A stretch of 64,000 nt of DNA from Drechslerella dactyloides (GCA_020064725.1 JAGTWJ010000003.1:930001-994000), one strand, 5' to 3'. Counted from the stretch's first letter, positions 1 to 13,300 are shown. Translations and numbers: made by a program. The notes: generated from the sequence alone by a model not told the origin.

Positions 1-517
1 AGTTTGGCAGAGGGAGGTACTAACTATCGAATACCACGGTATATGCATGTACGACACGCATAACCAAGGAAGCACCAAGGTATGTGATGCACACCTACAC
101 AGATATATACCTCTAGACTATGCGACGACGCTGACAGTGTGCGTTCGCAGCAACGATATCCGCATGGATAAGTCTATACGCAGACAGAGGCTCAACAGCG
201 ATGAACGTATCGCTACGAGCGAAAGGGGGAGAGAAGTGGTGGTGGAGGTAATGGTAGGGTATCGATTGGAGCGGGGTGCGTACATACATTTGGGTCGACA
301 AAACACCAAAAAAAGCATATATTCCAAAATACAAAAACACGGAATCAGTTTTGATTATAATCAATAGAGATAGACTCGAAACAATATATCTCGTCCATCT
401 TGGACAAAAAACAAAGACCCATACATCGTAAATATCCTGTAGAACATAGGTAAATTAAACCGGGTGTAGAGATGAAGAAATCGTGAGGAAATAGCACCGC
501 ACCGTAAAGCATGCAGT
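1..517. other. Region downstream of HIS1, no gene seen
   Basis: No reading frame here has the composition or motifs of a gene. It lies past the HIS1 stop codon and probably holds that gene's 3' untranslated region plus the far edge of a neighbour outside the window. Confidence 0.5.
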
Positions 518-1855
518 CTAATCTTTGCCCGCCCGCGAATTGCTAATCTGCAGCACGAGAATATCAGACGCACCAGCTACCTCGAGACTACATGTAAAAC
601 ACGGTTAGCTGCAACCCTCCCCACTAAGCCACCCCGGATAGGACAAAACTCACCGGTCCATCACGTCTGCGATCTTCTTCTTCTCAACCATCGCGTTGAC
701 GGCAACCCACCCCGGGTCCTCAAGCGACGTGATCGTTGGCGCCCGCTTGCCCGGCGTGATCTCGTGCATGCGCGGCAGCAGCGTCCGCGGCACATTATAC
801 GTGCACAGGACGTACTTCTTGGCAGCTAAACGACATTTTTAGCACGAGCAGCAGTGGTACTAGCATTTCACACGAAAGGGGAGAGAAAAGGGAGGACTTA
901 CTGATGACGCCCTTGATGCGCGAGTGGATGACGTCCGCGAGGTCTGGGTTGCGCGGATTCTTCGACCGGATGAGCACGGCTTGCGTCTCCATCACCGTGT
1001 CGATGGCCATGAGTCCCGCCGCCTTCATCGTCTCGCCGGATTCTACACCATAACCACATCAACTCCGTCCTGACCCGTACCGCAGCGAATGTAATGACTC
1101 ACCAACGAGGTCGACGATGCCGTCGGCAACGCCCAGCGCGCAGGCAGCCTCGACGCTGCCGCCAACGTACTTCATAACGGTCTTCATCCCACCCTCACCG
1201 TTAACCGCCTCGGCACCATACAATTCCTCCTCCATCCGGCGAAAGTACGCTGTCGCAAGGTTCGTAAAGCTGCTGACGATATGCTTCCCGATAAGCTTCG
1301 TTGGGTCCCAGATGTCGCTGTTCGCGGGAACCTGCACCTGCAGCCGACACTTGCCGAACCCCAGCTCGAGGATCTCCTCGACGCCCGTCGCCCGCGACTC
1401 GGCAACCTGGTCTTGGCCTGTTATGCCGAGGTCGCAGCGGCCCTCGCCGACAAAGACGGGGATGTCGGCCGCCCCGAGGAAGACGAGCGCGATGGGGAGG
1501 TTGTGGCAGAGTGCGATGTCGAGGCGGTTGTGGCGGTGGAATTGGATGTCCGAGCCCTGTAGCAGCGACAGCGCGGCGTCGTGCAGGCGGCCCTCTGCGA
1601 TGCGATGCGGTTAGCGGGGTGTGAGTAGATAGGATGGCGGGGTGATAGCGGAGTAGACACGCACTTTTTGGGACGGCCATGAGAAGGCGCCCATCGAGGC
1701 TTTAGAACGGCAGCTCGTCAGCATATATTATTTAGTAGTAGATATCGATAGCACAGTCGAAAACGGATATAGCAAAGAAGCTCAAGCTAGTGAAGCCGGG
1801 ATAAATTGGTCGAGGATATGAGCAAGAGAATAACTCACTGGTTGACAAGATCCAT
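518..1855 (-). CDS. HIS1: ATP phosphoribosyltransferase (first step of histidine synthesis)
   Basis: The enzyme joins ATP and PRPP to make phosphoribosyl-ATP, the committed step of histidine synthesis in the cytosol. Six exons read on the minus strand: 1855-1839, 1699-1665, 1594-1103, 1042-902, 825-654 and 587-518. They join in frame to 308 residues, the usual size of the fungal long form. The start MDLVNHLDGRLLMAVPKKGR matches the conserved HisG N-terminus. Further on are the HNRLDIALC stretch, GEGRCDLGITGQDQVAESRA and a PRPP-loop-like segment around DGIVDLVESGETMKAAGL. The C-terminal HisG regulatory domain follows (AKKYVLCTYNVPR onward), where histidine feedback is expected to act. The first two exons are only 17 and 35 bases, so an ORF search misses the true start. 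It is divergent from RPS28 across about 530 bases. No clear TGACTCA-type amino-acid control site was seen there. Confidence 0.96.
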
Positions 1856-2388
1856 TGCGTGCACGATAGACCGAAGCAGCAGTCCGTCAGCAAAAGAGCG
1901 AATAGTAGTGCCGAACAGGAAGATGTTACTCGAAGAAAAGAACAAGATCGCAGCTCGCCGTGAAAGTATCTTCAACACCGATAGCGGCCCGGTTATTCTG
2001 CAACAGCCCGCGAACCCTGCACCGGCCAGCCAATCACGTCCTCCCTTCACCGCCCAATCGGCAGCCACACCGGCAGCACCTGCGCCACCCCAGCCGCCGC
2101 CTGTCGCCTAAATCCCGCGCGGCTAATTCCGGAATCACGTGCGCTACCCGCCACGCCGCTTGTTTGCCCTAAACCAAAGCCCTCCAACTCAACCACACCA
2201 AAAATTCTTCCTCGCCAAAAAAGCACACCAAGGAAACAGTACTGCCCGCCTGCCCGCCCGCCCAGCCTCAAACGTGAAGTGAAAAGTCCAAGCATCACGA
2301 CAGCACAATCGCCGCCGACGTTACTCGATATCACCCCGCCACTCACCTCGCTGCCATCCCGTCGATACACAGCTCTCCGTAATCCAAG
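1856..2388. promoter_or_regulatory. Divergent promoter region between HIS1 and RPS28
   Basis: This 533-base spacer must carry both promoters because the two genes are transcribed away from each other. A CCAAT-type sequence (AGCCAATCACG) lies near 2028, and pyrimidine-rich, CCCGCC-rich sequence lies upstream of the RPS28 start, as is common in filamentous fungi. No TATA box stands out. Confidence 0.5.
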
Positions 2389-3081
2389 ATGGAAGGAAAG
2401 GCCCAAGTCAAGTTGGTGAAGGTTACGAAGGTATGATTATACAAATTCCAGGCAGCCATGCTGCCCGGCAGCGCGAAACCGTGACGACGAAGCTGACGAG
2501 TGTGTGATATCCAGGTTCTCGGTCGTACCGGTAAGCTTTATCTCTATTTTTCCACGACACTTCCCACCCGACAGTCGGCGAGAGAATGGAGGAGAATGAG
2601 GACGAAATGAAAGCGCAACCCGACAAAGATCCAGCTCTGCCACCAATAGAGGCGTCGTACGCCCAAAATTCGATGCGACAGCTACATTACAACTTGAATC
2701 TCGAAGAAAGAGGAGGATTGAAGCCACAAAGCCGATGGGAATGCGAAAATGCCGTTCGACAGCTGCTAATATTCTGGTCACAGGTTCCCGAGGAGGTGTC
2801 ACCCAGGTCCGCGTCGAATTCCTAGACGACAAGACCCGCAGCATCATCCGGAACGTCAAGGGCCCCGTCCGAGAAGGTGCGTCCCACACACTCTTTCATA
2901 AACTCTCACATCAAATCCCACCATCCATCCCTCTCTCCCTCCCTCCCTCCCTCCCTCTACGTCTTCAAACACCAACCACACCCTGCTACAAGAAATGCAA
3001 GTACACCAGCTAACATGTATACAAATAGACGACATCCTCTGCCTGCTCGAATCCGAACGTGAAGCCAGAAGATTAAGATAG
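2389..3081 (+). CDS. RPS28: 40S ribosomal protein S28
   Basis: A small structural protein of the 40S ribosomal subunit. Four exons, 2389-2430, 2515-2530, 2784-2876 and 3029-3081, join in frame to 67 residues, the standard length of the eS28 family. The product has the nearly invariant core VKLVKVTKVLGRTGSRGG, then TQVRVEFLDDKTRSIIRNVKG, and the typical ending LLESEREARRLR. Exon 2 is only 16 bases. Intron 2 is long for this genome (253 bases) and intron 3 contains a CCCT tandem tract around 2933-2962. Many short introns in a ribosomal protein gene are normal in filamentous ascomycetes. The start ATG follows AATCCAAG and is the only one that gives the family N-terminus. Confidence 0.97.
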
Positions 3082-5156
3082 ACACCCGAACCGGCGTTGC
3101 TTTCTTTCTCTCTTCCGTTTCCTTCATTCTTCCTTCCACCATTACTTCTGTCCTCTATTAGCTCTCTACGAATGGATCCTTATTGCTACACTACATCACA
3201 CTACACTACATTCTGTTTCCTTTGGATACCGGCATCTGATCTGTCTGTCCTGTTGTACGTACCTTACGGCAATTGACGAATAATCAATCGATCAATCATA
3301 CTAGCTCTGCGTCACCGCTCATCGAACGGCCGCGGACAAGCTAGCTTTTCATATCATACCTTCATACCCGATCGACGCTGTGATGTAGTGTATCTCTGCG
3401 GGCTGTACGTGATTAACAGAGGCGGAAATTCTCATTCTACAGTGCACATGTACTATAATGGCCAATGCATCGATGACCATCGATGAGAATCACGAGGGAT
3501 AAGTTCTACATATCACAGTAAAAAAGTAGAAATCTACAGTCGAAGAATACAGCAATAGTATATAGTAATACGCGCAAGGAACAAACTAAGACTAATTTTG
3601 CATGCATGCACAAAAGACCTCCGCCACCAAACTAACACCCCTCATCCCATAACTACATTCGTAAAATCCCCAGTACACATATAAACAAACCCTTTATAAT
3701 CGAGAAAGGAAAAAAAAACCTCACGCAAACAAAACAGAGAAAAGTATGCATAGAAAAGGAATGCATACAATCGGACGATGCGAATCGACAGTAACAAGGA
3801 ATCTATAGTAAACATAAAGAATCAAAATAATTGAGCGGGGATGTAATGTAAAGAAAGGATATAGCATAGCGTCGCTCAAGTATGCATGCATGCATGTGCA
3901 CCGTACGCAATCGATCCGCTCGTCCGTCCTACAGCCTATCACGCACGTCCGCACGCAGTACCAGAACAGAATAGAAAGAAAAGCCGCTAAGGAAACTGTG
4001 CACGTACGTATATATACCCGGCATCAATCAGCCCGCAACCGTTGAAGTTCAACCCACCATACAATGCAATACACCCCCGCCACCAGGCCTCATCCCGCCA
4101 TCACTAAGAAGAATAATTCGAAAAGTAAAGAACAATGGCCATGCAGGAATTCAAAGAACTCAAAGTACTTGAATAGGTACACCGCCAAAGCAAAGAGTTT
4201 GTAGGAAAAAGAATATATAAATAGTATTAAAGGAAATTCGTCTCAAACCGTCTAAAGAAAAGGAATTGATCCAAACAGCGCACAAAACCAAAAAACATAC
4301 ACAAAAAGAAATGACCACTATAAAGGCGAAACGAAAGCAAAGGATATATCCTGGTATCTGAGAAGAGATGGCGCTGCCAGATCCGATCCGTAAAGACGCG
4401 ACGCGTACGCACGTATTGTAAAAATAACGCGCACAGCAAACAAGTATATCATATCATATCAATCGAGCGGTGCCCGTACGTCCAAAACAACTCTGACAAA
4501 AGCAAGACCTCGTAGTGGCAAGTCAGTCGCGGCGCGCGGCAAATGTTCAAGGGTCCCGGGAATAACTCCGTCTCCGGTTCAGAAGAGTCTATGCAAGATG
4601 ATGAGGTAAAAAGTAAAAAGGGTATATCGCCGAACGAGAGGTATCAGGCCGGTATCATCGTGAGAATGAGAGATAGAGAGAGAAGAGAGAGAATCGTCTC
4701 CGCCGTACAGAATAGACAGGAAAGCATTACCCCTGACTCTTTATTGCGAGAGCGAAAACGACGAAGACAAAGAAAGCGAAGGCAAGATATCGGCGCGGGA
4801 GAGAGAGAGAAAGAGAGAGAGAGAGCTGAGCTTTTCCTTTTGGAGTGTTCGTCTCATCGTTAGACTTAACAGGGACAAGAAAAAGAGAGGATATGAGGAT
4901 TTCGCAGAAATATCGTTAGCATTATCGTGGAGGGAAAGATCGGAGCCACTTGTCAGGTGAACGCCACTCCGAAGTCTATTTATCTAATCCGTAGCCCGCA
5001 GCCTGCACAAGTATGCGTCTGTTACGGAGAAATAATTTTGCACGAAAAGAGTAGAGTACCAGGTCCACTGATAGGAAAGAAAAGAGCCAGCCAGAATAAG
5101 ATCCCACAGCCGCAGTATCACATAAAAAGCGCGGGCTGTTTCTATGAAGATGAGAC
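3082..5156. other. Intergenic region with GA-rich repeats
   Basis: A convergent spacer between RPS28 and the cyclin gene. It holds scattered short repeats such as GCATGCATGCATGCATG near 3880-3896 and a long GA-rich tract at about 4660-4830. A 106-codon frame at 4543-4863 encodes mostly Arg/Glu/Lys from the GA repeats and has no other coding signs. I see no gene. Confidence 0.5.
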
Positions 5157-6425
5157 TCATCCGCTGGCAGTAGGGGGCTCTGGTTCTCGCAGTGTTTCCT
5201 TGATGTAGAACTGGACCAGCATATTCCCATAGGATTCCAGGTCCTCAACGGTGATGGAGAGTCGGAAGTCGTTCAAAGTCAGGAACTGCAGCTCCAGGTG
5301 ATTCAGCTCGGCTAGCGGTAATCCTCCAACCTGCAATGTGATGTTAGCGATGCCTGCCACTCAAAACGTCAGGATGTAATAATTTACCTTGGCATATCGA
5401 GAATTGGTGTAAAAAATGTCGGAGAAGAACTTGGAAGCACATGTTACTCCAGCGATGACCAGGCGATGGATGTTATAACTGTCGACGACAAAGAGGTTTC
5501 CTAGCTGGCTCTCAGGATAGAAGTTCTGGGGAATCGCCCCGGCAGATCCTAGCGGGGCAGGCCTAGGAACAGCGGATTGGACAGCTCTGTTGTTGATGCG
5601 TTCGGTCATGCGGTCAAAATACACCAAGAGAGACAGGAACACTTCGTAAGTGGTCGGGCAGTATCGGTGGATTCGACTGAGGTAGCTATGAATCGTGATG
5701 GTGGGAATATTTTTTCCATGGAAAGCCAAGACGCTCGTAGCTTGCTCGGGAATGTTACCGGAGCCATCCGTGACAGGCATGCTGCGGTGCAGATTCTCGT
5801 GGTCGTCGTCGTTACGCGTGGTGATTTTGGTCAGCAAGGCGGAGACCAGTTCGATGATGTCAGCCACGGGCATCTGGCTGACGTCGAACTTGGTATCCTT
5901 GAACCTAATACGTCGCCTGGTGGCCGACTGCGCAGTGGCATCGTTACTGGCATCGGCTCGGGCGAGCTCCAGCAGATGGGCCAGATCCCTCAGCTGGACG
6001 ACCGGGGGCTGTGTCATGGAGGCGATGGCTTGGAGAGATGACGACCTGCGATGCCGTATCGGTGTCGAGGCGGCGGTATTCGGGGCGCTGGACGAGGACA
6101 CGGACACGGTCGATGGCTGCCGGACATGGGTGGATGTGGTTGGAGGAGTGGCTTGAGAACCCTGAGGAGTCGCCCTCGAACGGTCCGCGGATGGAGTCTG
6201 ATTGGAAGTCTGCGACGGCTGGGTGGCGGGAGTTGCCGATGATGACGGCGGTGTCGCCTGGGGTATACGGGAGCTGGCCGAATGCTGGGAGGATGGGAGG
6301 GTCCTCGGCTCAGCTTGGTCGTACGGGGTGGACGGGTTGGATGGGGGAATCCGGTATGTCGAATGAGATGGATGGCGATATGGTTCGCATTCGACCTGGG
6401 AGGTGCCCGAGGACGGGGCGACCAT
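5157..6425 (-). CDS. Pho80/Pcl-type cyclin (partner of a Pho85-like kinase)
   Basis: A regulatory subunit that would bind and direct a Pho85-type cyclin-dependent kinase, linked in fungi to phosphate sensing and cell-cycle control. Two exons, 6425-5388 and 5330-5157, join in phase 0 to 403 residues. The cyclin box is at about residues 184-395: it begins near VADIIELVSALLTKI, continues through FHGKNIPTITIHSYLSRIH and the SLLVYFDRM helix, and ends with VGGLPLAELNHLELQFLTLN from exon 2. The first 180 residues are Ser/Thr/Pro-rich and low-complexity, a likely phosphorylated leader. The start is uncertain. I chose the ATG at 6425, but the frame is open further upstream and a CTGCAG acceptor-like site lies just before it, so a 5' intron or earlier start is possible. 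It could be any Pcl-class cyclin, so no symbol is assigned. Confidence 0.88.
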
Positions 6426-7564
6426 AATCGCTTGGTCGAAAGACGGGTAGTGAACCTGCAGTCGATGAGAAAGAAGCGTCGGGTTAGTTGTGGTTGCGAG
6501 AGATGCCTTGGCCCGGTGGCCGAGACGACAGGAACGATCAGAGTTACGAGTTCGGCGCGACGAAGAGCGATGATTGTAATTACGGCGGGCTTGAGGAACG
6601 GGGGGGACGACGGGCAGATTGGCTGGGAGATGCGATGCGATGCGATGGAATGGAACGGCGGGCGGATGCGATGCGATGGGCGCCGCCGCTTGACGTCGTT
6701 CCAACGGGCTTCCAGAAAGAACGGCGGAGAAAACAAGATTTGGCCGCAGCCAGCGCCGGAGCCCCTCCGAACAACAGCAACAGACAATAGACAACAGACA
6801 ACAGACAACAGGCAGATGAACCAGCGGCGAGCAGCAGTGAAGCCAGTCCGAACCGGTCAGTCAGTCAGTCGGGTCAGGAACTAGAACATGACTGCTCGGG
6901 ACTGGCGGTCAAAACGGGCTCGTCGGTGTCTCTCGTGCGCCTGCCGAACGAAGCATGGGAGTATTGGCGCGACAGCGGGCTTCACCCAAGAGGTCAGGTC
7001 AAATCGACTTCGCAATCCGCTGGAGGTTAGGCCGGAGACGCATAAGCAGCACCATATTGCAGAAGCGGGGACACTGCAATTGCGATCAGACGAAGGGGCC
7101 TGAAAAGGATGCAGCCTTCGGACTAGGCAGCGTTCGCAGGAGAGCATGCCATGCACGAGAGATAATAATATCAACCGCTCTCCTGACCGTTCAGGGTCGC
7201 ACAGCGTGCTGGCTCCTAGCCGACGGCCGCCGGCAGCGTGGCATCAAGGATAAAGAGGACGACAGATAAAGAAGGGTAGCGGCAGCGACGCTTGACGTGC
7301 TCCCTGAAAGATGCAGGAAGGAAAAGACAGACTGTCGGGAGAGAAAGGGATGAAGAAGGAGAAAGGCGCAGAGAGGAAGCGACAGCCGACATGCAACCAA
7401 CTGACTGCGCGGGCACAATTCATGGCCGGGCATCTGGACCGAATGCATCGGCGGATCGGGATCCCGATGAGAGACATCCATCCAGCAAGAGCCGCTGGAG
7501 GCATCGCCGCGAGGGGCGGAGCCGTCAGGGCCGAAGTTGGTGGAACGGATGCGTGGACGCATAC

Positions 7565-7565
7565 A

Positions 7566-7601
<36 letters not shown>

Positions 7602-7602
7602 C
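7565..7602. repeat. Hexanucleotide tandem repeat (GGCACA unit)
   Basis: About five to six head-to-tail copies of the six-base unit GGCACA (or CACAGG in another register), nearly perfect. It lies in a non-coding stretch upstream of the cyclin gene. Such arrays are prone to slippage and are useful length markers. Confidence 0.9.
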
Positions 7603-7650
7603 ATCTCTGCGCCCACGCACGCCGCCCATCTCGAGCATCGCTGCGACTCG

Positions 7651-7680
7651 ACACGATGCGACACGATGCGACACGATATC
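7651..7680. repeat. Ten-base tandem repeat (ACACGATGCG, three copies)
   Basis: Two perfect copies and one partly diverged copy of ACACGATGCG stand in tandem 50 bases after the GGCACA array. Related GATGCG runs occur around 6628-6680 and 9058-9075, so this sequence type recurs across the region. Confidence 0.85.
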
Positions 7681-10248
7681 CGAACGATGAAGCTTCGCTC
7701 AGTTGGCCAAGCCTGGTCGGGTTAGGTAATATCAAGTCAGGGCGGAGGGCGTGGGAGGAGCACAAAAATAGGAGCGAGCCAATAGATAAGGCGCCTTGCT
7801 GCCCGTGGGGAGCGTCGTGGGCCGGCCCCGTTTGACGACTGCTGGCCCAGCCGGGCTAAACGTTGCGAAGCACAAAGGCTCGAACAGCATCCCACTCCCA
7901 TCTGCAAGCCCAAATCACCCGTCGTCTGAAACCAGGGGCAGCATGCCAATTCACGCTGATGCTGCACAGGCCGGCCTGCCTGCGCTCGCTCGCTGCTTTA
8001 CCTTGCCTTGCCTGCTCGCTCGCCTGCTGCTGCGGCGGCGTCCAGGCAAAAAGCAAAGGGCAGGGGCGAAGGGGAGGAATTGGAATTAGGAAGCGTCATC
8101 CCACGAGTCCATGGCACGCCAGCCCCCGTGCTGGACGGATGGTAAACAGGCAGGGAATGCCGGCGAACGCCCTCGCCGGCCAGCAAGTGATCGTCATCTG
8201 CATCAAAGGGGCGAAGGGAGGAGGAAAGCACAAAAGCAGATCGAAGCGATGGAGAAGAACATACCTGTAGCATTACTGAGACGCACGCGGAAGGCGAGGC
8301 TCGATGAAGCGAAGAGAGGAAGGAAGGTCGTGAAGGACGGAAAGAAGAAAAAAAAAAAAAACTGCCAAATAGCACAACAAGCGTCGAGGTGGAGTCGAGA
8401 GAGATTCGCTAGCCACAAAGGTCAACCGAACAAGAACTAAACAGCTGCTTGTTTCTGTTGTTTCTTTGCTATTTGGTGTTTAGCTGTTTCCACGACGTCG
8501 TTCCCAAAACTGCATCCGCGAAGGAAGAGAAAGGAAGCAGAGGACGTCTCGGCGTGTTTGCAAAAGGTGGTAGTAGCGGTAGTGGTTGTGGCCGCTGCTG
8601 TTGTGGTGGTGGAGGATGTTTGTGCGAGGGGAGCTCCGTTGAGGCGTTATCCGGGACCCTGCAGCAGGGGCTTGCTTGGAGGAAGGCAGGAGGGAAGGGG
8701 AATACGTTGGACCCTGTGATTCGAGGACGACGGCGGACGGACGGACTGGAGAGGACAGCGACGATGAATGATGATGTGGTCGTTCGCAGCGGGGAGGTGG
8801 GCGAGCTGTCGGCTGTGGAGAATGGTTGAGGTTGAGAGGATGACGATGGTGATGTTGAGAGGAGGCAAGTTGTGGCGGTCGGTCGGAACGGAGGGAAGGA
8901 GGAGGGTGATGTAACGGGTGCCGGTCTGGTCTGGGCTCAAATTTGCCGACGGCGAGCTACGGATGTTCCGAGAGGGCCTGCGAGCAGGGCAACGAGGCAC
9001 GTATTACGCACGGTCGACTGTGAATCGAGTCGAATCGAATCCCGGCTGTCGCGAGCGGCGATGCGAATGCGAATACGAGCGCGGTTGTGAAGTCGTGAAT
9101 GATATGATGTGATGTGATGTGGATGTGGGGAAGATGTCGAGATGGGAGGAGGTCAGGAAGAGGAGAGAGCTAAGAATCGACGGCGCAGCGGTTTCGCCAT
9201 ATATAACATCGCCAGCTTAGCGCCAGCCCGCTGAGGAGGCGGCGCCCGAGCTTTGGCCCGTTCCATGTCTCCAGCACCAGCATGCCGAATTCCACTGCGA
9301 GTTCCTCTGGCCGGAAGGCGACGACGTCCATGTCCAGCCAGCCAGCAGGCCGGCCGGCCAGGCAGGCAGGCAGGCTGAGGACGGAGCTAAGCTCAGGCTG
9401 CGCCCAGGGTGCTTGACCTCGTCCCCAAAAGGAATTATTTCATCATGGAGCTACATTACTCTACATCAAAAAGACGCCCGGCGGCCAATTTCATATCGCT
9501 GGACTGATCGGACTGCATGCATGCGCACGCCTGGGCGCGGAGTCGACAATCTTACGCTGCCCCGTCAGGCTATCTCACGTCGCCGTCACCGAACACTCTC
9601 CGTATCTGTATCATTCGGGGGGCATGCGTGTATATGAAGTATGTATGCACTCATCTCGTGTACGGAAAGGAAACGACCAGGCGTTGACCGCGGACGGGTT
9701 ATATCATATCCCCCTCAATCACGCCGCATGGCAGTCAGGATCCGGTTTTCTCCCCCAGATGCCCCAGTCGGCAAACCATCGCCCCGATCAATCGACGCCC
9801 GCCCTGCTCGAAGGATGGGGACGCAACCGATGCGGCCTCACCAACAGGGAAACGACCGGCAAGCGGGAGGCAAAGTGCAAAAAGTACGTACACCTCCCAG
9901 CACCGTCCAATCGAGCGGGGGAGGTTTATCGAATCCAACTGCCAGAGAGCAAGCAGGCCCTCTTACGTATGTCCATCAGGGACAGAAGGACACAGACGGA
10001 CAAACCGGCACATGTCCACTCTCCCCCCTCCCTTCATGCTGATAGATAACGCAGTGCACGCAAGTCGACATGTATGTGCGTATCATGTATGTAGGCGTAT
10101 GTAAGTATGTATGTGCAGTCTGGACCACCTGCGCATGCATGCATGTAATTATAATTATCCTGATCGGTATGCGCTGGCGAATTTGAAAGAAAGAAGCCAG
10201 AAAAAAAAGAAATGGTCGGGAACCGCAAATATGAACATGAAATCCATC

Positions 10249-10305
10249 TATTCATTCATTCATTCATTTGCATTCATTCATCCATTCATTCATCCATCCG
10301 TCAGT
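10249..10305. repeat. ATTC/ATCC tetranucleotide repeat
   Basis: A run of about a dozen tetranucleotide units, mostly ATTC and later ATCC, in a non-coding stretch. Ordinary microsatellite sequence. Confidence 0.85.
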
Positions 10306-13300
10306 CCTGCATCCCTCCCATTCATGGAAGAGAAGGGGAGGAGAAGAAGAAGGGGCTCCGAAAAGAGCCTCAGCGAATCGGAGCACGCTGTCCTGGCATG
10401 ATGACGACCGAAAGAGCCGGCACGTTAGTTGGCCCTATCAGATCTCCGCTTCTCCTGGCGTGCCCGGCACATGGATGGATGCAGTATCTGTAAATGAGTA
10501 TGTTGCACATTCTCACATACGTGTAGCTTGAAACAGGTCGTTCGTTCGGTCGAAAAGGAGAGCGCTGCAGGCCTGACTCGAATCCCGTTCAGTTGCATTC
10601 AGGAGAACGATGGAGTCGAGTGTTATATTATATTATAAGGAGTGAGCACTGTGATATGCGTATGCGCATGTACGCATCCTCATCGTGCAGGACGAAGACT
10701 ATTAATGCCCAAATCCATCGTAGTTGACACCACCATTGTCGCCCTGATACGTCGGACCAGCACCATTAGCCGGGGTCCTGACACCAATAATTCCATTATC
10801 GCTGATACACAAAGTGCTAACAGTCGGCCAATTACTTCGTACCACTACGCTCAAACACGAGCAATCAAGCCTCCACGTCTGGGGTTCCTGCCTAGTCCAT
10901 CGACCCGACAAGGACGTTTAAGGTTAAATCGTCGACTAGCCCAGCAGCCCCGTCTTGGTCGCACAGTCAGGAAGGAGCCCGAGGTACCAGACCACGAGCT
11001 CGAGGCACAAAAAGGCCCTCCTCAGACTCGAGTCCCTGCAGCCTGGCCTCTCCTCCAGGGAGCGCCACCAACCTCCACCGCACCGGCATCGCCGCCAGAC
11101 TGCCGGCCGTCTCAAGATATGCACGTATTGGAACACACGGGGTGCTCTGGCTGGCCAGAACATCCTGAACGCACCACCCGAGTTCCGCATGCAAGCCTAG
11201 AGCAATTGCAAGCTAGAGCTAGTCAAGCTTCCCCCAATTTATATCACGCGAGAGTGGGCAGGCGTGATACACTCTATCCGATGCAACCGACCGTTGACTC
11301 TTTCGATTCCTCCAAGCTTCACATGTCACGGCGTAGCGTGCGCAGCTCCCTAATTAACACCCGCTAGCAAGCAGGATTAATCCTCAGCTAGTCACTAGCT
11401 TAGCTTCCCCCTTCCGTCCACCGCTGCTCCGAGCGCTGGGTTCCCCGCCGCTGGCCAAACCCGCCGCCATCCCTGCCTCCGGCTGCGGGGTGCGCCTTAC
11501 ATAAGTCATCGATTATATCAACTAACGTACGACTCGAGTCTCGAATCCGCTACGCATCTCCGCGCGATGCATTCTCGCGGAGAGGCGAGCCCGGCTTTGG
11601 AAGCTATCTTCACGGGACCGTTGCAGAATTCGGCAGCCTCATCAGACCACTGCCCTGTTTGTAGACAATCCCGTTCCGTAATCGTATATTGTCCCCGTGA
11701 AGGACGATCTGCTATCGTTAGATTCGATTCCGCATGCGCATGCGTACATACGTGCGTTAATTGATGCAGCGTGTCACCGGCCTTTGGATTTCACGCATGA
11801 TATCCCCAATCGGATATACCTTCGCGTAGACACCCGGCCGTCCCGTCCAGCACCACTCATCCATGATCACTCGCCCATTCAAGTATGTACTCATCCATCC
11901 ATCCGCTGGCTCAATCCGGACTGCTGCGTTACACGCGACAGCTGAGCGATACCGATGTATCCTCTCATATGGTATTGTATACTTAGTTAGTAATATGTGG
12001 CAGCCTCGCGTTCCGTAATCGTTACAAACACCAGCCACCTCGCCATTCACACAGCCATATTGCGTTATCCAACTGAGCTCTCCGCAGCTTACAAACACCG
12101 ATACGAAAAAGATCCGGCAGAATAACTCCAATTAAGGCTCTCACAAATAGATGTTAAACCAGGCCAATCAACTGTCGACGGTCCCTCGGCCGATTGCGCA
12201 CGCACGTCCGTGCAAAACACCGTACGTGGCTCCGGACTCCACGTCGCATGCAAACATTATGCATTATTCCGCCTCGGCATGCATGACAAACCATTTTCTT
12301 TCTGTCTGTCTGTCGCTTTTCGTCCAATGTTGCATGCCCTCTTCCTGCTTTTCCGAACATGCCCGAAAATACGTCTGTAACTTGCGTATTTGTCCATCTG
12401 CATATACATGCGACGACAACAACAACCAGCTGCCAGGCACGTGCTCGACGAGAATTAAACTCATCCGACCCGTCTGCATACATTTGACTCAGATAACCCA
12501 GCCCGTTACTAACAGCTCGTAAGACAGCCCTCATTGATATGCCATTACATGTTACAACTGACCTAGCCATCGACATCTATTATACCGTATATACGGTGGA
12601 GGTAGCAGTTACCTTTGTATTTTTAGATACTTATACATCTCAAGCCTACCGATAAGCAATCGGACGGCACGGCCGGAAACCCAAATCGAGATCACCTAGA
12701 ACAACATATCCGCGGCACAACCCGCCTCCAATCGCATGCACTTACAGCCCACTGGACCGTCATATGTATGTAGCAGCCTCGGTACCGGCAATCAGACGCT
12801 ATATGACCCTAGGAGCGATTTTAATTGCGCAAACTTCAGATGAAGTTCCACGCACCCACGCATGTGTCAGACACAGTCAGCCGTTCGATGTGGGTATATA
12901 TAGGTATTCTTCACATGGTAATTCATTATATTATCTTTCGATTGAAAAGCGGGGAAAGCACCGTTGGATCGTCTACAGGATTCATCGATGCAAATATCCA
13001 TGTAACATATACGTATCCACGGGATACTCTTACATCAAGGGTATCGGTCCAAGGGATATAAACATATAATGCACATCGGAACTAACGAACAGGGAGTATC
13101 AAGTGTGCCTCCTTGTAGACTGGGAATCTTGACCTATTGTTAGCCACATGCTACTAGTTTTAATCTTAAAATTTCGAAGATTGAGTGGCTATATCGTCTT
13201 TCCAATCGCAAGGACTGTAGTCTTACAGGTAGACGTGAGATGTAAGATCGAGGGAGTTGATATCTTTTTGTTGATTTCGGAGCACGATGACTCCATTATT

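Noticed and set aside
4543..4863. 106-codon frame with Arg/Glu-rich product
   Set aside because: Driven by GA-rich simple repeats, with no other coding evidence.
6011..6884. Plus-strand frames opposite the cyclin gene
   Set aside because: They are shadows of the Ser/Pro-rich cyclin N-terminus and its GC-rich leader.
7244..7835. Overlapping frames of 130-174 codons around the GGCACA array
   Set aside because: They are open on both strands because the tandem repeats lack stop codons; the proteins are simple repeats.
10702..10911. Minus-strand frame ending ISDNGIIGVRTPANGAG and on
   Set aside because: The last 35 residues look somewhat protein-like, but there is no ATG start, no clear upstream exon and no family I can name.
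10642..11367. 241-codon open frame on the plus strand
   Set aside because: It overlaps several minus-strand frames of similar quality, its protein is Arg/Pro/Ser-rich noise, and no domain or family is visible.
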